From Bacillota bacterium (GTDB lineage Bacteria; Bacillota; Clostridia; Oscillospirales; Ruminococcaceae), in contig JAEWRN010000002.1 in the NCBI GenBank assembly GCA_023460035.1, positions 31,800 through 95,799 on the forward strand: a stretch of 64,000 bases of DNA, read 5' to 3'. The position numbers were made by a program, and so were the translations under genes. Below the pieces are notes generated by a model. That model did not search any database. It saw only the letters and a list, made by a program, of their open reading frames with translations, and had not been told where the DNA came from. Below are positions 1 through 8,014 of the stretch, piece by piece; the stretch's first letter is position 1; the number at the start of each line of letters is the position of its first letter.

Positions 1-621
1 CGAGCCGTGCATCATGAACGGGGGGATGACATAGGTAAAGCCCTTTTTGTCGATCATAAAATCGCGCGCATAGGCCAGCACAGCCTCGTGCAGGCGGGCA
101 ATGTCGCCAATCAGGTAGTAAAACCCGTTGCCAGCCACACGGCGGGCGCTGTCAAGGTCAATGCCGCCAAGGCTTTCCATAATTTCGGTGTGATACGGGA
201 TTTCAAAATCCGGCACGACGGGCTCGCCAAAGCGCTCTACCTCCACGTTGTGGCTGTCATCCGGCCCAATGGGCACACTGGCATCGATGATGTTCGGGAT
301 ATTCATCATGATGGTGCGGATTTTTTCTTCCAGCTCTGCTTCCTGCTCTTCCAGCTCTTTCAAGCGGTCCGCCTGGGCAGAAACCTGCTTTTTCACCTCT
401 TCGGCCTCGTCACGCTTGCCCTGCCCCATTAAACCACCAATGGTTTTGGACAGGCGGTTGCGCTCTGCGCGCAGCGCCCCGGCCTCGGTGATGGCGGCGC
501 GGTTTTCCACGTCCAGCGCAATCACTTCGTCCACCAGGGGCAATTTATGCTCTTGAAATTTCTTTTTGATGTTCTCCTTGACGAGTTCCGGGTTTTCCCG
601 GACAAATTTGATGTCCAGCAT
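1..621 (-). CDS. serS: Seryl-tRNA synthetase, N-terminal part (cut by window edge)
   Basis: Charges tRNA-Ser with serine in the cytoplasm. The reverse strand reads MLDIKFVRENPELVKENI and then a long charged helical segment rich in E, K and R, which is the antiparallel coiled-coil tRNA-binding arm of class II SerRS. It continues into the start of the catalytic domain (about residues 150-207, with GFTYVIPPFM typical of the motif 1 area). About 207 of the usual 420-430 residues are present; the rest lies left of the window. The ATG overlaps the parB stop codon (TAATG), so it is translationally coupled to parB in a parA-parB-serS operon. serS beside parAB near the origin is common in clostridia. 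Confidence 0.93.
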   Translation of the reverse strand, partial: MLDIKFVRENPELVKENIKKKFQEHKLPLVDEVIALDVENRAAITEAGALRAERNRLSKTIGGLMGQGKRDEAEEVKKQVSAQADRLKELEEQEAELEEKIRTIMMNIPNIIDASVPIGPDDSHNVEVERFGEPVVPDFEIPYHTEIMESLGGIDLDSARRVAGNGFYYLIGDIARLHEAVLAYARDFMIDKKGFTYVIPPFMMHGS

Positions 622-1487
622 TAGTTTCTTTTCTCCTTTTCATAGTTCCCCAGCAGGTTGGCAAACGCGCGCAGCTGGTCGTCACTGTAGAAATGCACGG
701 AAAGTGTCCCTTTTCCCTCTTTATACTTTACGCCGACTTCGGTGCCAAGCGCCTCTTGCAGCGAAAGCTCTACTTCACAGGGCAGCGCCGGGCGCGGTTC
801 GGCGGCCCGCTCTTTGTGCGGGCGGCTCATCTGCCGGCAAAGCGCCTCGGTCTGGCGCACGTTCAGGTTTTTTTGCAGCACGGTTTTTGCCACATCAACG
901 CGGGCGTTATCCCCCTCGATGGACAAAATGGCGCGCGCGTGCCCCGCGCTAAGCTTGCCGCCGCGCAGGTATTGCAGCACTTCGGCGGGCAATGCGAGCA
1001 ACCGCAGCGCATTGGCCACCGCCGGGCGGCTTTTTGCCACCCGCTGGGCGGCCTGCTCTTGCGTTAAGCCACAGCTTTCAATCAGCTGCTGGTAGCCGAA
1101 TGCCTCTTCGACGGGGTTTAAATCCTCACGCTGCAGGTTTTCAATCAGTGCCAGCTCCATCGCCTCGGCGTCGCTTACCTCCCGCACCACCGCGGGGATT
1201 TCGGTCAGCCCCGCTTCCCGCGCCGCGCGCCAGCGCCGCTCGCCCGCGATAATCTGGTAGCCGCCCGCGGGGTTGGGCCGCACCGTGATGGGCTGCAGCA
1301 CCCCGTGCTGCTGGATGGACTGCGCCAGCTCTGCCAGGCTTTCGGGTGCAAAGTGCTTGCGAGGCTGTGCTTTATCCGGCTCAATCTCCGCAAGGGGCAG
1401 TGCAGAGGGTTTTGTCCCCGTTGCACTGTCCGATTCGACAAACAGCGAATCTAAACCGCGGCCAAGGCCGCCTTTTTTTGCCGCCAT
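621..1487 (-). CDS. parB: Chromosome partitioning protein ParB (Spo0J)
   Basis: A CTP-dependent clamp that loads at parS and organises origin segregation with ParA and SMC. The 288-residue protein has a short basic N-terminus, a ParB domain with LPLAEIEPDKAQPRKHF at about residues 26-42, the CTP-binding GERRWRA motif, ENLQREDLNPVEEA and a helix-turn-helix. An upstream in-frame extension to 1541 is rejected: the ATG at 1487 has an ideal AAGGAGGTAT ribosome site 4 bases away, and the protein then begins MAAKKGGLGRGLDSLF, the usual ParB start. Its target sites, three perfect parS copies, lie 1.5 kb upstream at 2974-3076. Confidence 0.96.
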   Translation of the reverse strand: MAAKKGGLGRGLDSLFVESDSATGTKPSALPLAEIEPDKAQPRKHFAPESLAELAQSIQQHGVLQPITVRPNPAGGYQIIAGERRWRAAREAGLTEIPAVVREVSDAEAMELALIENLQREDLNPVEEAFGYQQLIESCGLTQEQAAQRVAKSRPAVANALRLLALPAEVLQYLRGGKLSAGHARAILSIEGDNARVDVAKTVLQKNLNVRQTEALCRQMSRPHKERAAEPRPALPCEVELSLQEALGTEVGVKYKEGKGTLSVHFYSDDQLRAFANLLGNYEKEKRN

Positions 1488-1548
1488 ATGATACCTCCTT
1501 CTGTTTTGTGCCCGCGCAGCCGGTACCCCGGCGCGGCACATAACCGGT

Positions 1549-2310
1549 TTACCGGTTGTTTTTCAGCAGTTCTGCCGCAAGCTCGGCGTAAGCCGTTGCC
1601 CCGCGGGAAGCGCCGTCGTAGTAATTGACCGGCGCGCCGAAGCTGGGGGCCTCTGAAAGGCGCACATTGCGGGGAATGACCGCTTTATAGACCTTGTTCG
1701 GGAAGTATTTTTTGACCTCTGCCACGACTTGCAGCGTTAAATTTAACCTGCCGTCATACATGGTCAGCAAAACGCCCTCCACCTCAAGGTACCGGTTATA
1801 CATATTTTTGACCGTGCGCACGGTGTTCATCAGCTCGGACAGGCCCTCCAGCGCAAAAAATTCACACTGGATGGGCACGAGCACCGTGTCGCAGGCGCAC
1901 AGCCCGTTGATGGTCAACAAATCCAGCGCGGGCGGGCAGTCGATAAAAACAAAATCGTAATTCTTTGCAACGGTGGCCAGCCCCTCGCGCAGCCGGGCCT
2001 CGCGCCGCTCCATTGAAACCAGCTCAATGGCGGCGCCGGACAGCTGAATTTTAGAGGGAATGAGGTCGACCTTGTACTGCGTTTTGATGATGCAGTCCGC
2101 CGCCGGGCATTCGCCGATCAGCAGTTGGTAGACGCTGTTTTCAACCTTGCGCTTTGAAACCCCAAAACCGCTGGTGCTGTTGCCCTGCGGGTCAAGGTCT
2201 ACCAAAAGCACCCGCTTGCCCGTGGCTGCCACCGCCGCCGACAGATTGACCGCCGTGGTGGTTTTGCCCACACCGCCTTTTTGGTTTGCAATCGCAATCA
2301 CCTTACTCAA
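1549..2310 (-). CDS. parA: Chromosome partitioning ATPase ParA (Soj)
   Basis: A Walker-type ATPase that binds DNA non-specifically and, with ParB, moves and separates origins; in Bacillus it also modulates DnaA. The 253-residue protein carries the deviant Walker A KGGVGKTTTAVNL at residues 10-22, DLDPQGNSTSGFG, and FIDCPPALDLLTING as the A'/B region. It ends AAELLKNNR, a full-length Soj. The start codon is TTG (TTG AGT AAG) with GGGGAG 11 bases upstream. It is the first gene of the minus-strand operon parA-parB-serS and borders the gene-free region that contains parS. Confidence 0.96.
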   Translation of the reverse strand: MSKVIAIANQKGGVGKTTTAVNLSAAVAATGKRVLLVDLDPQGNSTSGFGVSKRKVENSVYQLLIGECPAADCIIKTQYKVDLIPSKIQLSGAAIELVSMERREARLREGLATVAKNYDFVFIDCPPALDLLTINGLCACDTVLVPIQCEFFALEGLSELMNTVRTVKNMYNRYLEVEGVLLTMYDGRLNLTLQVVAEVKKYFPNKVYKAVIPRNVRLSEAPSFGAPVNYYDGASRGATAYAELAAELLKNNR

Positions 2311-2973
2311 ACGACCATCAGCTCCCCTTTTATTGTGTTGTTTGCCGCCGCAGGCGCAATGGGCCGCAAAACTGCCGTTTTGCGACCTGTATGGCTATTA
2401 TAGCACATGGTTTTGCCCCGGCAAAGGGATTTACTTCATCTTTTGGGCTTTTCTTTTGTTTTTTTGCCGTTTTAATGCGGTTTGCCTTGTAAAATTTTCG
2501 TTTTGTGGGCGGCAGTACTTTTTGTGGGGTTGGGGCCGCTGTGCTTTCAGCTGTGCCGGTTGCGTAAAGGGGTTGTTGCCGTGCGTTTTATGGGGCCTTT
2601 TACCCTTTTATTCTGCCGGGCCGCGCCGGGTGGTGGGGTGGCCGGCAGAAAACCCGCTACACGGTGTTCAACAACAATACCCCTTTGCCGCTGCACCCTA
2701 TAGCAAAGCCGGTATGCTTTGTTGTAAGACCGGATTTGACGGACTGCCGCTGGTGATTGGCGGGCAGGTGAGTTTAACGGTGCCCGGTGTTGGTACGGCA
2801 TTTTTTCTGGCTTTGCTGTTTCCCTTGGGCTGTGATGCCGTTAGCCTGCGCACGAGATTTTTGTTTTTTTATTTGTAAGTTACGGCAGGGGGTATTGCAC
2901 TTCACCACATTGTTTACCGGCGCATTTGCCCGCCTGCCGGTGGCGTGTTTTGGGGCTTGGCTGCTGTGCCACA

Positions 2974-2989
2974 TGTTTCACGTGAAACA
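2974..2989. promoter_or_regulatory. parS site 1
   Basis: Exact TGTTTCACGTGAAACA, the 16-bp palindromic ParB-loading site conserved across bacteria. First of three within about 100 bp, upstream of parAB. Confidence 0.95.
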
Positions 2990-3019
2990 TCGTTTTGTTT
3001 TGGGGGGTGGCTTGGGCAA

Positions 3020-3035
3020 TGTTTCACGTGAAACA
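3020..3035. promoter_or_regulatory. parS site 2
   Basis: Exact TGTTTCACGTGAAACA, 30 bp after the first site. Confidence 0.95.
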
Positions 3036-3060
3036 TTGCGCTCTTGGTTTTTCTGTTTTT

Positions 3061-3076
3061 TGTTTCACGTGAAACA
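3061..3076. promoter_or_regulatory. parS site 3
   Basis: Exact TGTTTCACGTGAAACA, 25 bp after the second site. The three copies form a compact ParB-loading cluster. Confidence 0.95.
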
Positions 3077-4279
3077 CTGGTACCTCTTCACTGCCCGCTT
3101 GAGGTAATGTTTGCCCTTTTGCCCTACCCCCGCAAGTTACCCCCGTCACCTCTGATTTTAGTTTTACCCTGCCCTTTGCAGGATAAGCAGGGCGCCGCAG
3201 ACCCGCCCCGTTGTTGTACTAAAAACCCGCTGCGGGTTGCCCCTGTTTTTTACACCTGTTTTATGGGGGCATTGCCCGGCGCGCTTATTGGTGCTTTACC
3301 GCGGCACCCCTATTACTTGCGTTGCAACGTAAAAGGTAACCCACCCTTTTGTGCTTACTGTTTTGTGTGGGTGCTTGTCGCAATTTTGCCTGTTTCATTT
3401 ACACCGCCCACATGCTACCCCGCGTGGGGCTTTGCAAGAGTGCCCACTTTACCGGCATGCCTTTTTGCTTTCTCGCGCCGCCGTAAGGTCTGCCTTTGTG
3501 CATCGCTTGGTACCCTTTGGCCGACAGGGTGGCACTTTGGTATAAACTGCTTTGCACCCCGCATCTGCCCGCCACCCCGTAATGGCTTTCGCCGTTCACC
3601 CGCCGGGGCATGCTCCCCTTACTTTATGGGCGCCGCTTAAAAACTTTGCCCGCTTGCCCCGGTTCACCTGTGGTTTGTGTCTGCCGGCTGGCGCAGGCAG
3701 TATTTGTGTGGCTTTTCTTTTTTAACGCGGGGTGCACGCTGTGAAAAATAGCGCAGAAAAACAAGCCCCGATGCGCCAAAGCTGCCTTGCCTTTGCAGGT
3801 ACCCCCCCCGCCGCGCGGCCCCCTTGGCACTGCCCAGCCGCAACATAACGGGGGCTTTTTGTTTTTTATAACGACACTTGCCAGCGCGCTAGGTATATGC
3901 TTGCCCCGGCGCTTGCCCGCGGGCAACGTTAAAATGTGGGGGTGCGACTTTTGCCCTTTGCGGTGGGGTTTGCGGCACTTCTTTTTTTGCCGCCCTACCG
4001 GCTGGCCGTTACCCCAGTGCAAAAAATGAAATTACTCTTACCCCGTTTGCACGCCCGACCATACCACCGCCGGCATTGCACCCCTGCTTGCGGCGCCGAC
4101 GGCCATTGCAACTGACCCTGCTTTTTTGCGGGCCACCCGTTTCAACAACTCGCCGCTGCCAAGTGGCGGCCAAAAGCCGCGCCGGCGGGTGCCCCGGCTT
4201 TTGGTGCAAAACAGTGCCGCCGCCATAAAAAAGCAGTTGTTTTTCTGCAAGCGCATTTTCCACCAGCGGCACCTAAGGT

Positions 4280-4288
4280 TGTGGAAAA
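4280..4288 (-). promoter_or_regulatory. DnaA-box-like sequence
   Basis: TGTGGAAAA on the plus strand, i.e. TTTTCCACA on the minus strand, the same 9-mer seen three times in the dnaA-dnaN gap. Function here is inferred only. Confidence 0.4.
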
Positions 4289-4412
4289 ACAGGCACAACC
4301 AACCCCCGTGTGCGCGGCCTGTACACGGCAATCTTTTGCCCCTGCCTTACGTCGCCTTTTGTAAAAACACCCCATACTACGCCGGCCGCCCGGTTGTTTT
4401 ACATCTGCAACT

Positions 4413-4421
4413 TTTTCCACA
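4413..4421 (+). promoter_or_regulatory. DnaA-box-like sequence
   Basis: TTTTCCACA, identical to boxes between dnaA and dnaN. Function here is inferred only. Confidence 0.4.
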
Positions 4422-4713
4422 TTCTTAGCCACATTGTGTTGAAACTCTGGGCCGCCAAGGCACCACTAAGGCCAGCCGCAAACTGCCGGCATAGCGCAGC
4501 GCAAAAATCTATTACGGCACGCCGCGTGCCAACTAAATTAAAACACATGTAACCACCCCCCTTTGGGTGGCCGCTGCTTTGTCCCGAAGCGCTTGCAACC
4601 CACCGCACAGCATTATAAAAGCTGCCAGAAAATAAGGGGGTTTTCTGGCGGGTACGCCGCCGCGCAGCATGCCCGGGCACCGGGGGGTATTTTCCCCTTT
4701 GGCACAGGGGCAA

Positions 4714-4729
4714 TGTTGAAAACTTTTTT
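4714..4729 (-). repeat. 16-mer iteron-like repeat, copy 1
   Basis: TGTTGAAAACTTTTTT, the reverse complement of AAAAAAGTTTTCAACA, which occurs twice more in this region (4868-4883 and 5053-5068). Confidence 0.75.
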
Positions 4730-4867
4730 ATGCCGGTTGTTATTGCCCCCTTTTTTACAACCGCGCCGGCGAGGCTCCAACCGCCTATGTTGGGGTGGGG
4801 CACACCGCCACCCCAACATGGGCAAACCACTACCATGCAGGGCAGCAGATAAGGTGCCAAAGTGGAC

Positions 4868-4883
4868 AAAAAAGTTTTCAACA
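4868..4883 (+). repeat. 16-mer iteron-like repeat, copy 2
   Basis: AAAAAAGTTTTCAACA. The core TTTTCAACA resembles a DnaA box (TTATCCACA) with changes at positions 3 and 6. Confidence 0.75.
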
Positions 4884-5052
4884 CCACAACCGCTGATTGT
4901 TTAAAACCGGGCCCAAAACAGCCTGTTTTAGTTTTAACAGCCCCCATAAACGTAAAACGAAATACCTGCTTTTTGGCTTTGCAATGCGGTTTTTTTAAGG
5001 TTTCTAAACTAATTGCAGCCCTTTGGCTGCAAGGCCCAAATTGCGGGGTTTC

Positions 5053-5068
5053 AAAAAAGTTTTCAACA
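5053..5068 (+). repeat. 16-mer iteron-like repeat, copy 3
   Basis: AAAAAAGTTTTCAACA, exact copy of the preceding one, 185 bp downstream. Shorter TTTTCAACA cores recur within the next 200 bp. Confidence 0.75.
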
Positions 5069-5249
5069 TTCCACAGCCCGCCCGTGGAAAAACAGCGGCC
5101 ACACACCCCGCCTTTTTGCCCCGCGCTGCCCACCCAAAAAACGGCCCGCGGCCACCAAAAAGCACGGCAAAATCGTGCCGCTATTCGGTATCGCCGCACC
5201 CGCTGCTTTTTGCAGTATTTCGTTTTACGGCCCCTGTTTTCAACAAAGC

Positions 5250-5293
5250 AAGGGCGGCCTGTTGAAAACTTTCTGCTTCAACAGGCCGCCCTT
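5250..5293. terminator. Strong inverted repeat after rsmG
   Basis: A perfect 17-bp stem (5250-5266 with 5277-5293) and 10-base loop. The T-run follows on the plus strand (TTTCT), while the minus-strand 3' side reads GCTTTG, so termination is best for plus-strand transcripts and weaker for rsmG. The arms contain the TTCAACA core found in the neighbouring repeats. Confidence 0.6.
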
Positions 5294-5317
5294 TTTCTAG
5301 GTTTTTATCGCCCCGTA

Positions 5318-6016
5318 TTACAGGGGGGCTTTTGCTATTTTACCGCCGTTGCGCGGGTAGACCGCCGGGGTGGGTGCCGTCTTGCGCAGCACAATCAAAC
5401 TGTGCTGTTCGCCGCCGGGCAAATCTGCACTGCGCAGCTCTACCAAGCTGCCGCCCAGCTTTGCGATGGCGGGCAACGCCTCTTGCAATTCCTCTTGCGC
5501 GGTTTCGCCTTTCATCGCAATAAAATAGCCGCCCACCCGCACCAGCGGCAGGCAATACTCCGCCAGCTTGTTCAGCCGCGCCACCGCGCGGGCCGTCGCA
5601 ACATCAAAGCTTTCGCGCCACTGCTTGCGGGCAGCTTCTTCCGCACGCTCTTTTAAAAAGTCTGCCTTTAGCCCCAGCTCGCCGCACAGGTAACGCAAAA
5701 ATTCTACCCGCTTGCCGGTCGGCTCTAACAGCGTCAACTGTAACTCTGGTTTATACAGTTTTGCCACCACACCGGGGAAACCTGCCCCGGTGCCCACGTC
5801 TACCAGCTTGCCGGCAACCTCCGGCTGGGCAGCCAGCAACAGCGAATCCAGAAAATGTTTCATTTCAATGCCTTCGGGGTCGGTGATTGCGGTCAGGTTC
5901 ACCTTTTCGTTGTAATCCACCAGCAGGGCGGCATACCGGTCCAGTGCGTCGGCAATGCCCTCTACCGCAAGGCCGCGCGCGGCGGCGGCGGCGATCAGCC
6001 GCTGTTTATTGATCAT
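5318..6016 (-). CDS. rsmG: 16S rRNA (guanine-N7)-methyltransferase RsmG (GidB)
   Basis: Methylates N7 of G527 in 16S rRNA, using S-adenosylmethionine. The 232-residue protein has the SAM-binding glycine loop VDVGTGAGFPGVV near residue 72, preceded by LVDYNEKVNLTAITDPEGI, the standard RsmG N-terminus. The longer frame to 6055 was trimmed to the ATG at 6016, where AGAGGGGAG lies about 11 bases upstream and the protein begins MINKQRLIAAAAARG. It overlaps the mnmG stop by 11 bases, so the two are coupled. It is the last gene of the minus-strand mnmE-mnmG-rsmG run, ending at a strong hairpin. Confidence 0.95.
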   Translation of the reverse strand: MINKQRLIAAAAARGLAVEGIADALDRYAALLVDYNEKVNLTAITDPEGIEMKHFLDSLLLAAQPEVAGKLVDVGTGAGFPGVVAKLYKPELQLTLLEPTGKRVEFLRYLCGELGLKADFLKERAEEAARKQWRESFDVATARAVARLNKLAEYCLPLVRVGGYFIAMKGETAQEELQEALPAIAKLGGSLVELRSADLPGGEQHSLIVLRKTAPTPAVYPRNGGKIAKAPL

Positions 6017-7901
6017 CGGTGTGTTTTCTCCCCTCTTTTGCGCGCCATGCGGCAAGCTCTACCGACAGCACGGCAATGTCCGCCGGGTTCACCCCGGGGA
6101 TGCGGGCGGCCTGCCCCAAATTTGCGGGCTGGATTTTTGCCAGCTTTTCGCGCGCTTCCAGCCGGATACCGGTGATGTTGTCGTAGGCAAACCCGGCCGG
6201 TATTTTGACCGACTCCTGCTTTTGCAGCGACTGTATTTTTTGCTGCTGGCGGCGGATATACCCCTCGTACTTCACTTCAGTCTCCAGCTGGGCGGCGACA
6301 TGCAGGTTGACCCCCGGCCCCGGGCCGATGAGCGAGACGAGGTCGGTGTAGCTGATGGCCGGGCGGCGCAGCAGCTCCAGCGCGCTGGCACCGCTGATAA
6401 GCGGCGGCTCGCCGCGGGCGGCCAACAAGTCGTTTGCTTCTGCCGGGCGCAGCACCCTTGCGGCAAGGCGGGTCAGCTCTGCCTTGCGGGCGTCGGTGTC
6501 GGCGGTAAACTGCGCCCAGCGCGCGTCGCTCACAAGGCCAATCTCACGCCCAAGCGGGGTCAGGCGCTCGTCGGCATTGTCCTGCCGCAGGGTCAGCCGG
6601 TATTCGCTGCGGCTCGTCATCATGCGGTAGGGGTCCAGCACACCCTTGGTCACAAGGTCGTCGATCAGCGTGCCGATGTAGCTGGAAGAGCGCGCAAGTT
6701 CTACCGGAGGTTTGCCCTGCACAAAACGCGCGGCGTTGATGCCGGCAATCAGACCCTGGGCGGCGGCCTCCTCGTAACCGGAGGTACCGTTGAACTGCCC
6801 CGCGCCGTAAAGACCCGGCACAGTTTTAAACACCAGCGAGGCATCCAGCTGCTGCGGGTCGCAGCAGTCATACTCAATCGCGTAGGCCGGGCGCATAATT
6901 TCAATCTGCTCCAGCCCGGGGATGGTGCGGTAAAAGGCGTTTTGCACCTCTTCGGGCAGCGAGCTGCTCATGCCCTGCAAATACATCTCGTCGGTAAACT
7001 CGCCGCAGGGCTCTACAAAAATCTGGTGGCGGGGCTTATCGCGAAACCGCATCACCTTATCTTCAATGCTGGGGCAGTAGCGCGGGCCAATGCCCTCTAT
7101 TTTGCCGCCGTACAGCGGCGAGCGGCCGATGTTGTCCAAAATAATGCGGTGGGTCTCCTCGTTGGTGTAGGTGATGTGGCAGACCATTTTATTTTTGGCG
7201 CCGCCCGGCGTCATAAAGCTAAACGGCACAACCGGTTCGTCGCCGCGCTGCACCTCCATTTTTTCAAAGTTGATGCTGCGGCGGTTGGCGCGGGCGGGGG
7301 TACCGGTTTTAAAGCGGCGCAGCACAATGCCCAGCGCGCGCAGGCTGTCGCTAAGGCCCACGGCGGCGTGCTGGCCGTCCGGCCCGCTGGCATAGCTGGC
7401 TTCACCCACATAAATTTTGCCCGCAAGGTAGGTGCCGGTGGCAAGCACCACCGCGCCTGCGGTGTACGCGGCCCCCAGCCGGGTGACGACCCCGGTCACC
7501 TTGCCGTTTTGCGACAGCAGGCCGGTGATCTCCGCCTGTTTGAGCTGCAAATTTTCGGTGCGCTCAATCAGCAGTTTCATATATTCGTGGTAGCGCTGGC
7601 GGTCACTTTGCACCCGCAGCGAGTGCACGGCCGGGCCCTTGCCCAAATTCAGCATGCGGCTTTGCAAAAAGGTGGCGTCGGCGGCAATGCCCATCACCCC
7701 GCCCAGCGCATCCACTTCGCGCACCAAATGGCCTTTGGCCGTGCCGCCAATCGACGGGTTGCAGGGCATATTGCCCACCCCGTCAAGGCTCATCGTAAAC
7801 AGCGCCGTGCGGCAGCCCAGCTTTGCGGCCGCCACAGCAGCCTCAATGCCGGCATGCCCGGCACCCACCACAATCACATCATATTGTTCCAGAAGATCCA
7901 A
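6006..7901 (-). CDS. mnmG: tRNA uridine-5-carboxymethylaminomethyl modification enzyme MnmG (GidA)
   Basis: The FAD-dependent subunit that, with MnmE, installs the carboxymethylaminomethyl group on wobble uridine 34 of certain tRNAs. It shows the N-terminal FAD fold YDVIVVGAGHAGIEAA, the GidA signature GPRYCPSIEDKVMRF and YEGYIRRQQQKI in the C-terminal helical domain. At 631 residues it is normal length. The start is inferred as TTG at 7901 (LDLLEQYDV), with GAGG 8 bases upstream. A TTG at 7943 would add 14 residues and lies closer to the hairpin; it cannot be excluded. Confidence 0.95.
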   Translation of the reverse strand: MDLLEQYDVIVVGAGHAGIEAAVAAAKLGCRTALFTMSLDGVGNMPCNPSIGGTAKGHLVREVDALGGVMGIAADATFLQSRMLNLGKGPAVHSLRVQSDRQRYHEYMKLLIERTENLQLKQAEITGLLSQNGKVTGVVTRLGAAYTAGAVVLATGTYLAGKIYVGEASYASGPDGQHAAVGLSDSLRALGIVLRRFKTGTPARANRRSINFEKMEVQRGDEPVVPFSFMTPGGAKNKMVCHITYTNEETHRIILDNIGRSPLYGGKIEGIGPRYCPSIEDKVMRFRDKPRHQIFVEPCGEFTDEMYLQGMSSSLPEEVQNAFYRTIPGLEQIEIMRPAYAIEYDCCDPQQLDASLVFKTVPGLYGAGQFNGTSGYEEAAAQGLIAGINAARFVQGKPPVELARSSSYIGTLIDDLVTKGVLDPYRMMTSRSEYRLTLRQDNADERLTPLGREIGLVSDARWAQFTADTDARKAELTRLAARVLRPAEANDLLAARGEPPLISGASALELLRRPAISYTDLVSLIGPGPGVNLHVAAQLETEVKYEGYIRRQQQKIQSLQKQESVKIPAGFAYDNITGIRLEAREKLAKIQPANLGQAARIPGVNPADIAVLSVELAAWRAKEGRKHTDDQ

Positions 7902-7953
7902 CGTCCCCGCCTCGCTTTTCTGTTTGGCCCGAAAGCGGCCCAAAAATCCACCA

Positions 7954-8008
7954 GTGCGCCGCAGTTTTCAACACAAACACCCCGTGCCGGTGGAAAACTG
8001 CGGCGCAC
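7954..8008. repeat. Perfect inverted repeat between mnmE and mnmG
   Basis: A 16-bp perfect stem (7954-7969 with 7993-8008) flanks a 23-base loop. The arms contain AGTTTTC and the loop begins AACAC, echoing the TTTTCAACA element of the origin region. A T-run (TTTTTTATTT) follows on the plus strand; on the minus strand, in which these genes are transcribed, the 3' side has only a short T5 after GGTGGA. It may act as an attenuator between mnmE and mnmG. Confidence 0.6.
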
Positions 8009-8014
8009 CCTTTT

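Larger units (their letters stand above)
2311..5317. other. Three-kilobase gene-free region next to the origin, with parS and iteron-like repeats
   Basis: Between parA and rsmG no reading frame has a ribosome site, a recognisable domain or normal composition; translated frames on both strands are rich in R, P, C, H and W, as expected of non-coding GC-rich DNA. The stretch holds three parS sites, three copies of a 16-mer, DnaA-box-like sequences and a strong inverted repeat at its right end. By eye the plus strand is G/T-rich up to about 3090 and C/T-rich afterwards. The region probably serves segregation or replication; an unrecognised RNA gene cannot be excluded. Confidence 0.6.

Noticed and set aside
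2147..3640. Plus-strand frames of 243 and 198 codons across and beyond parA
   Set aside because: One overlaps parA in antisense, both run through parS or T/G-rich non-coding DNA with no domain.
4399..5199. Long minus-strand frame of 266 codons in the gene desert
   Set aside because: Unnatural composition (R, W, C, H and G rich), no ribosome site and overlapping equally long frames in other phases.
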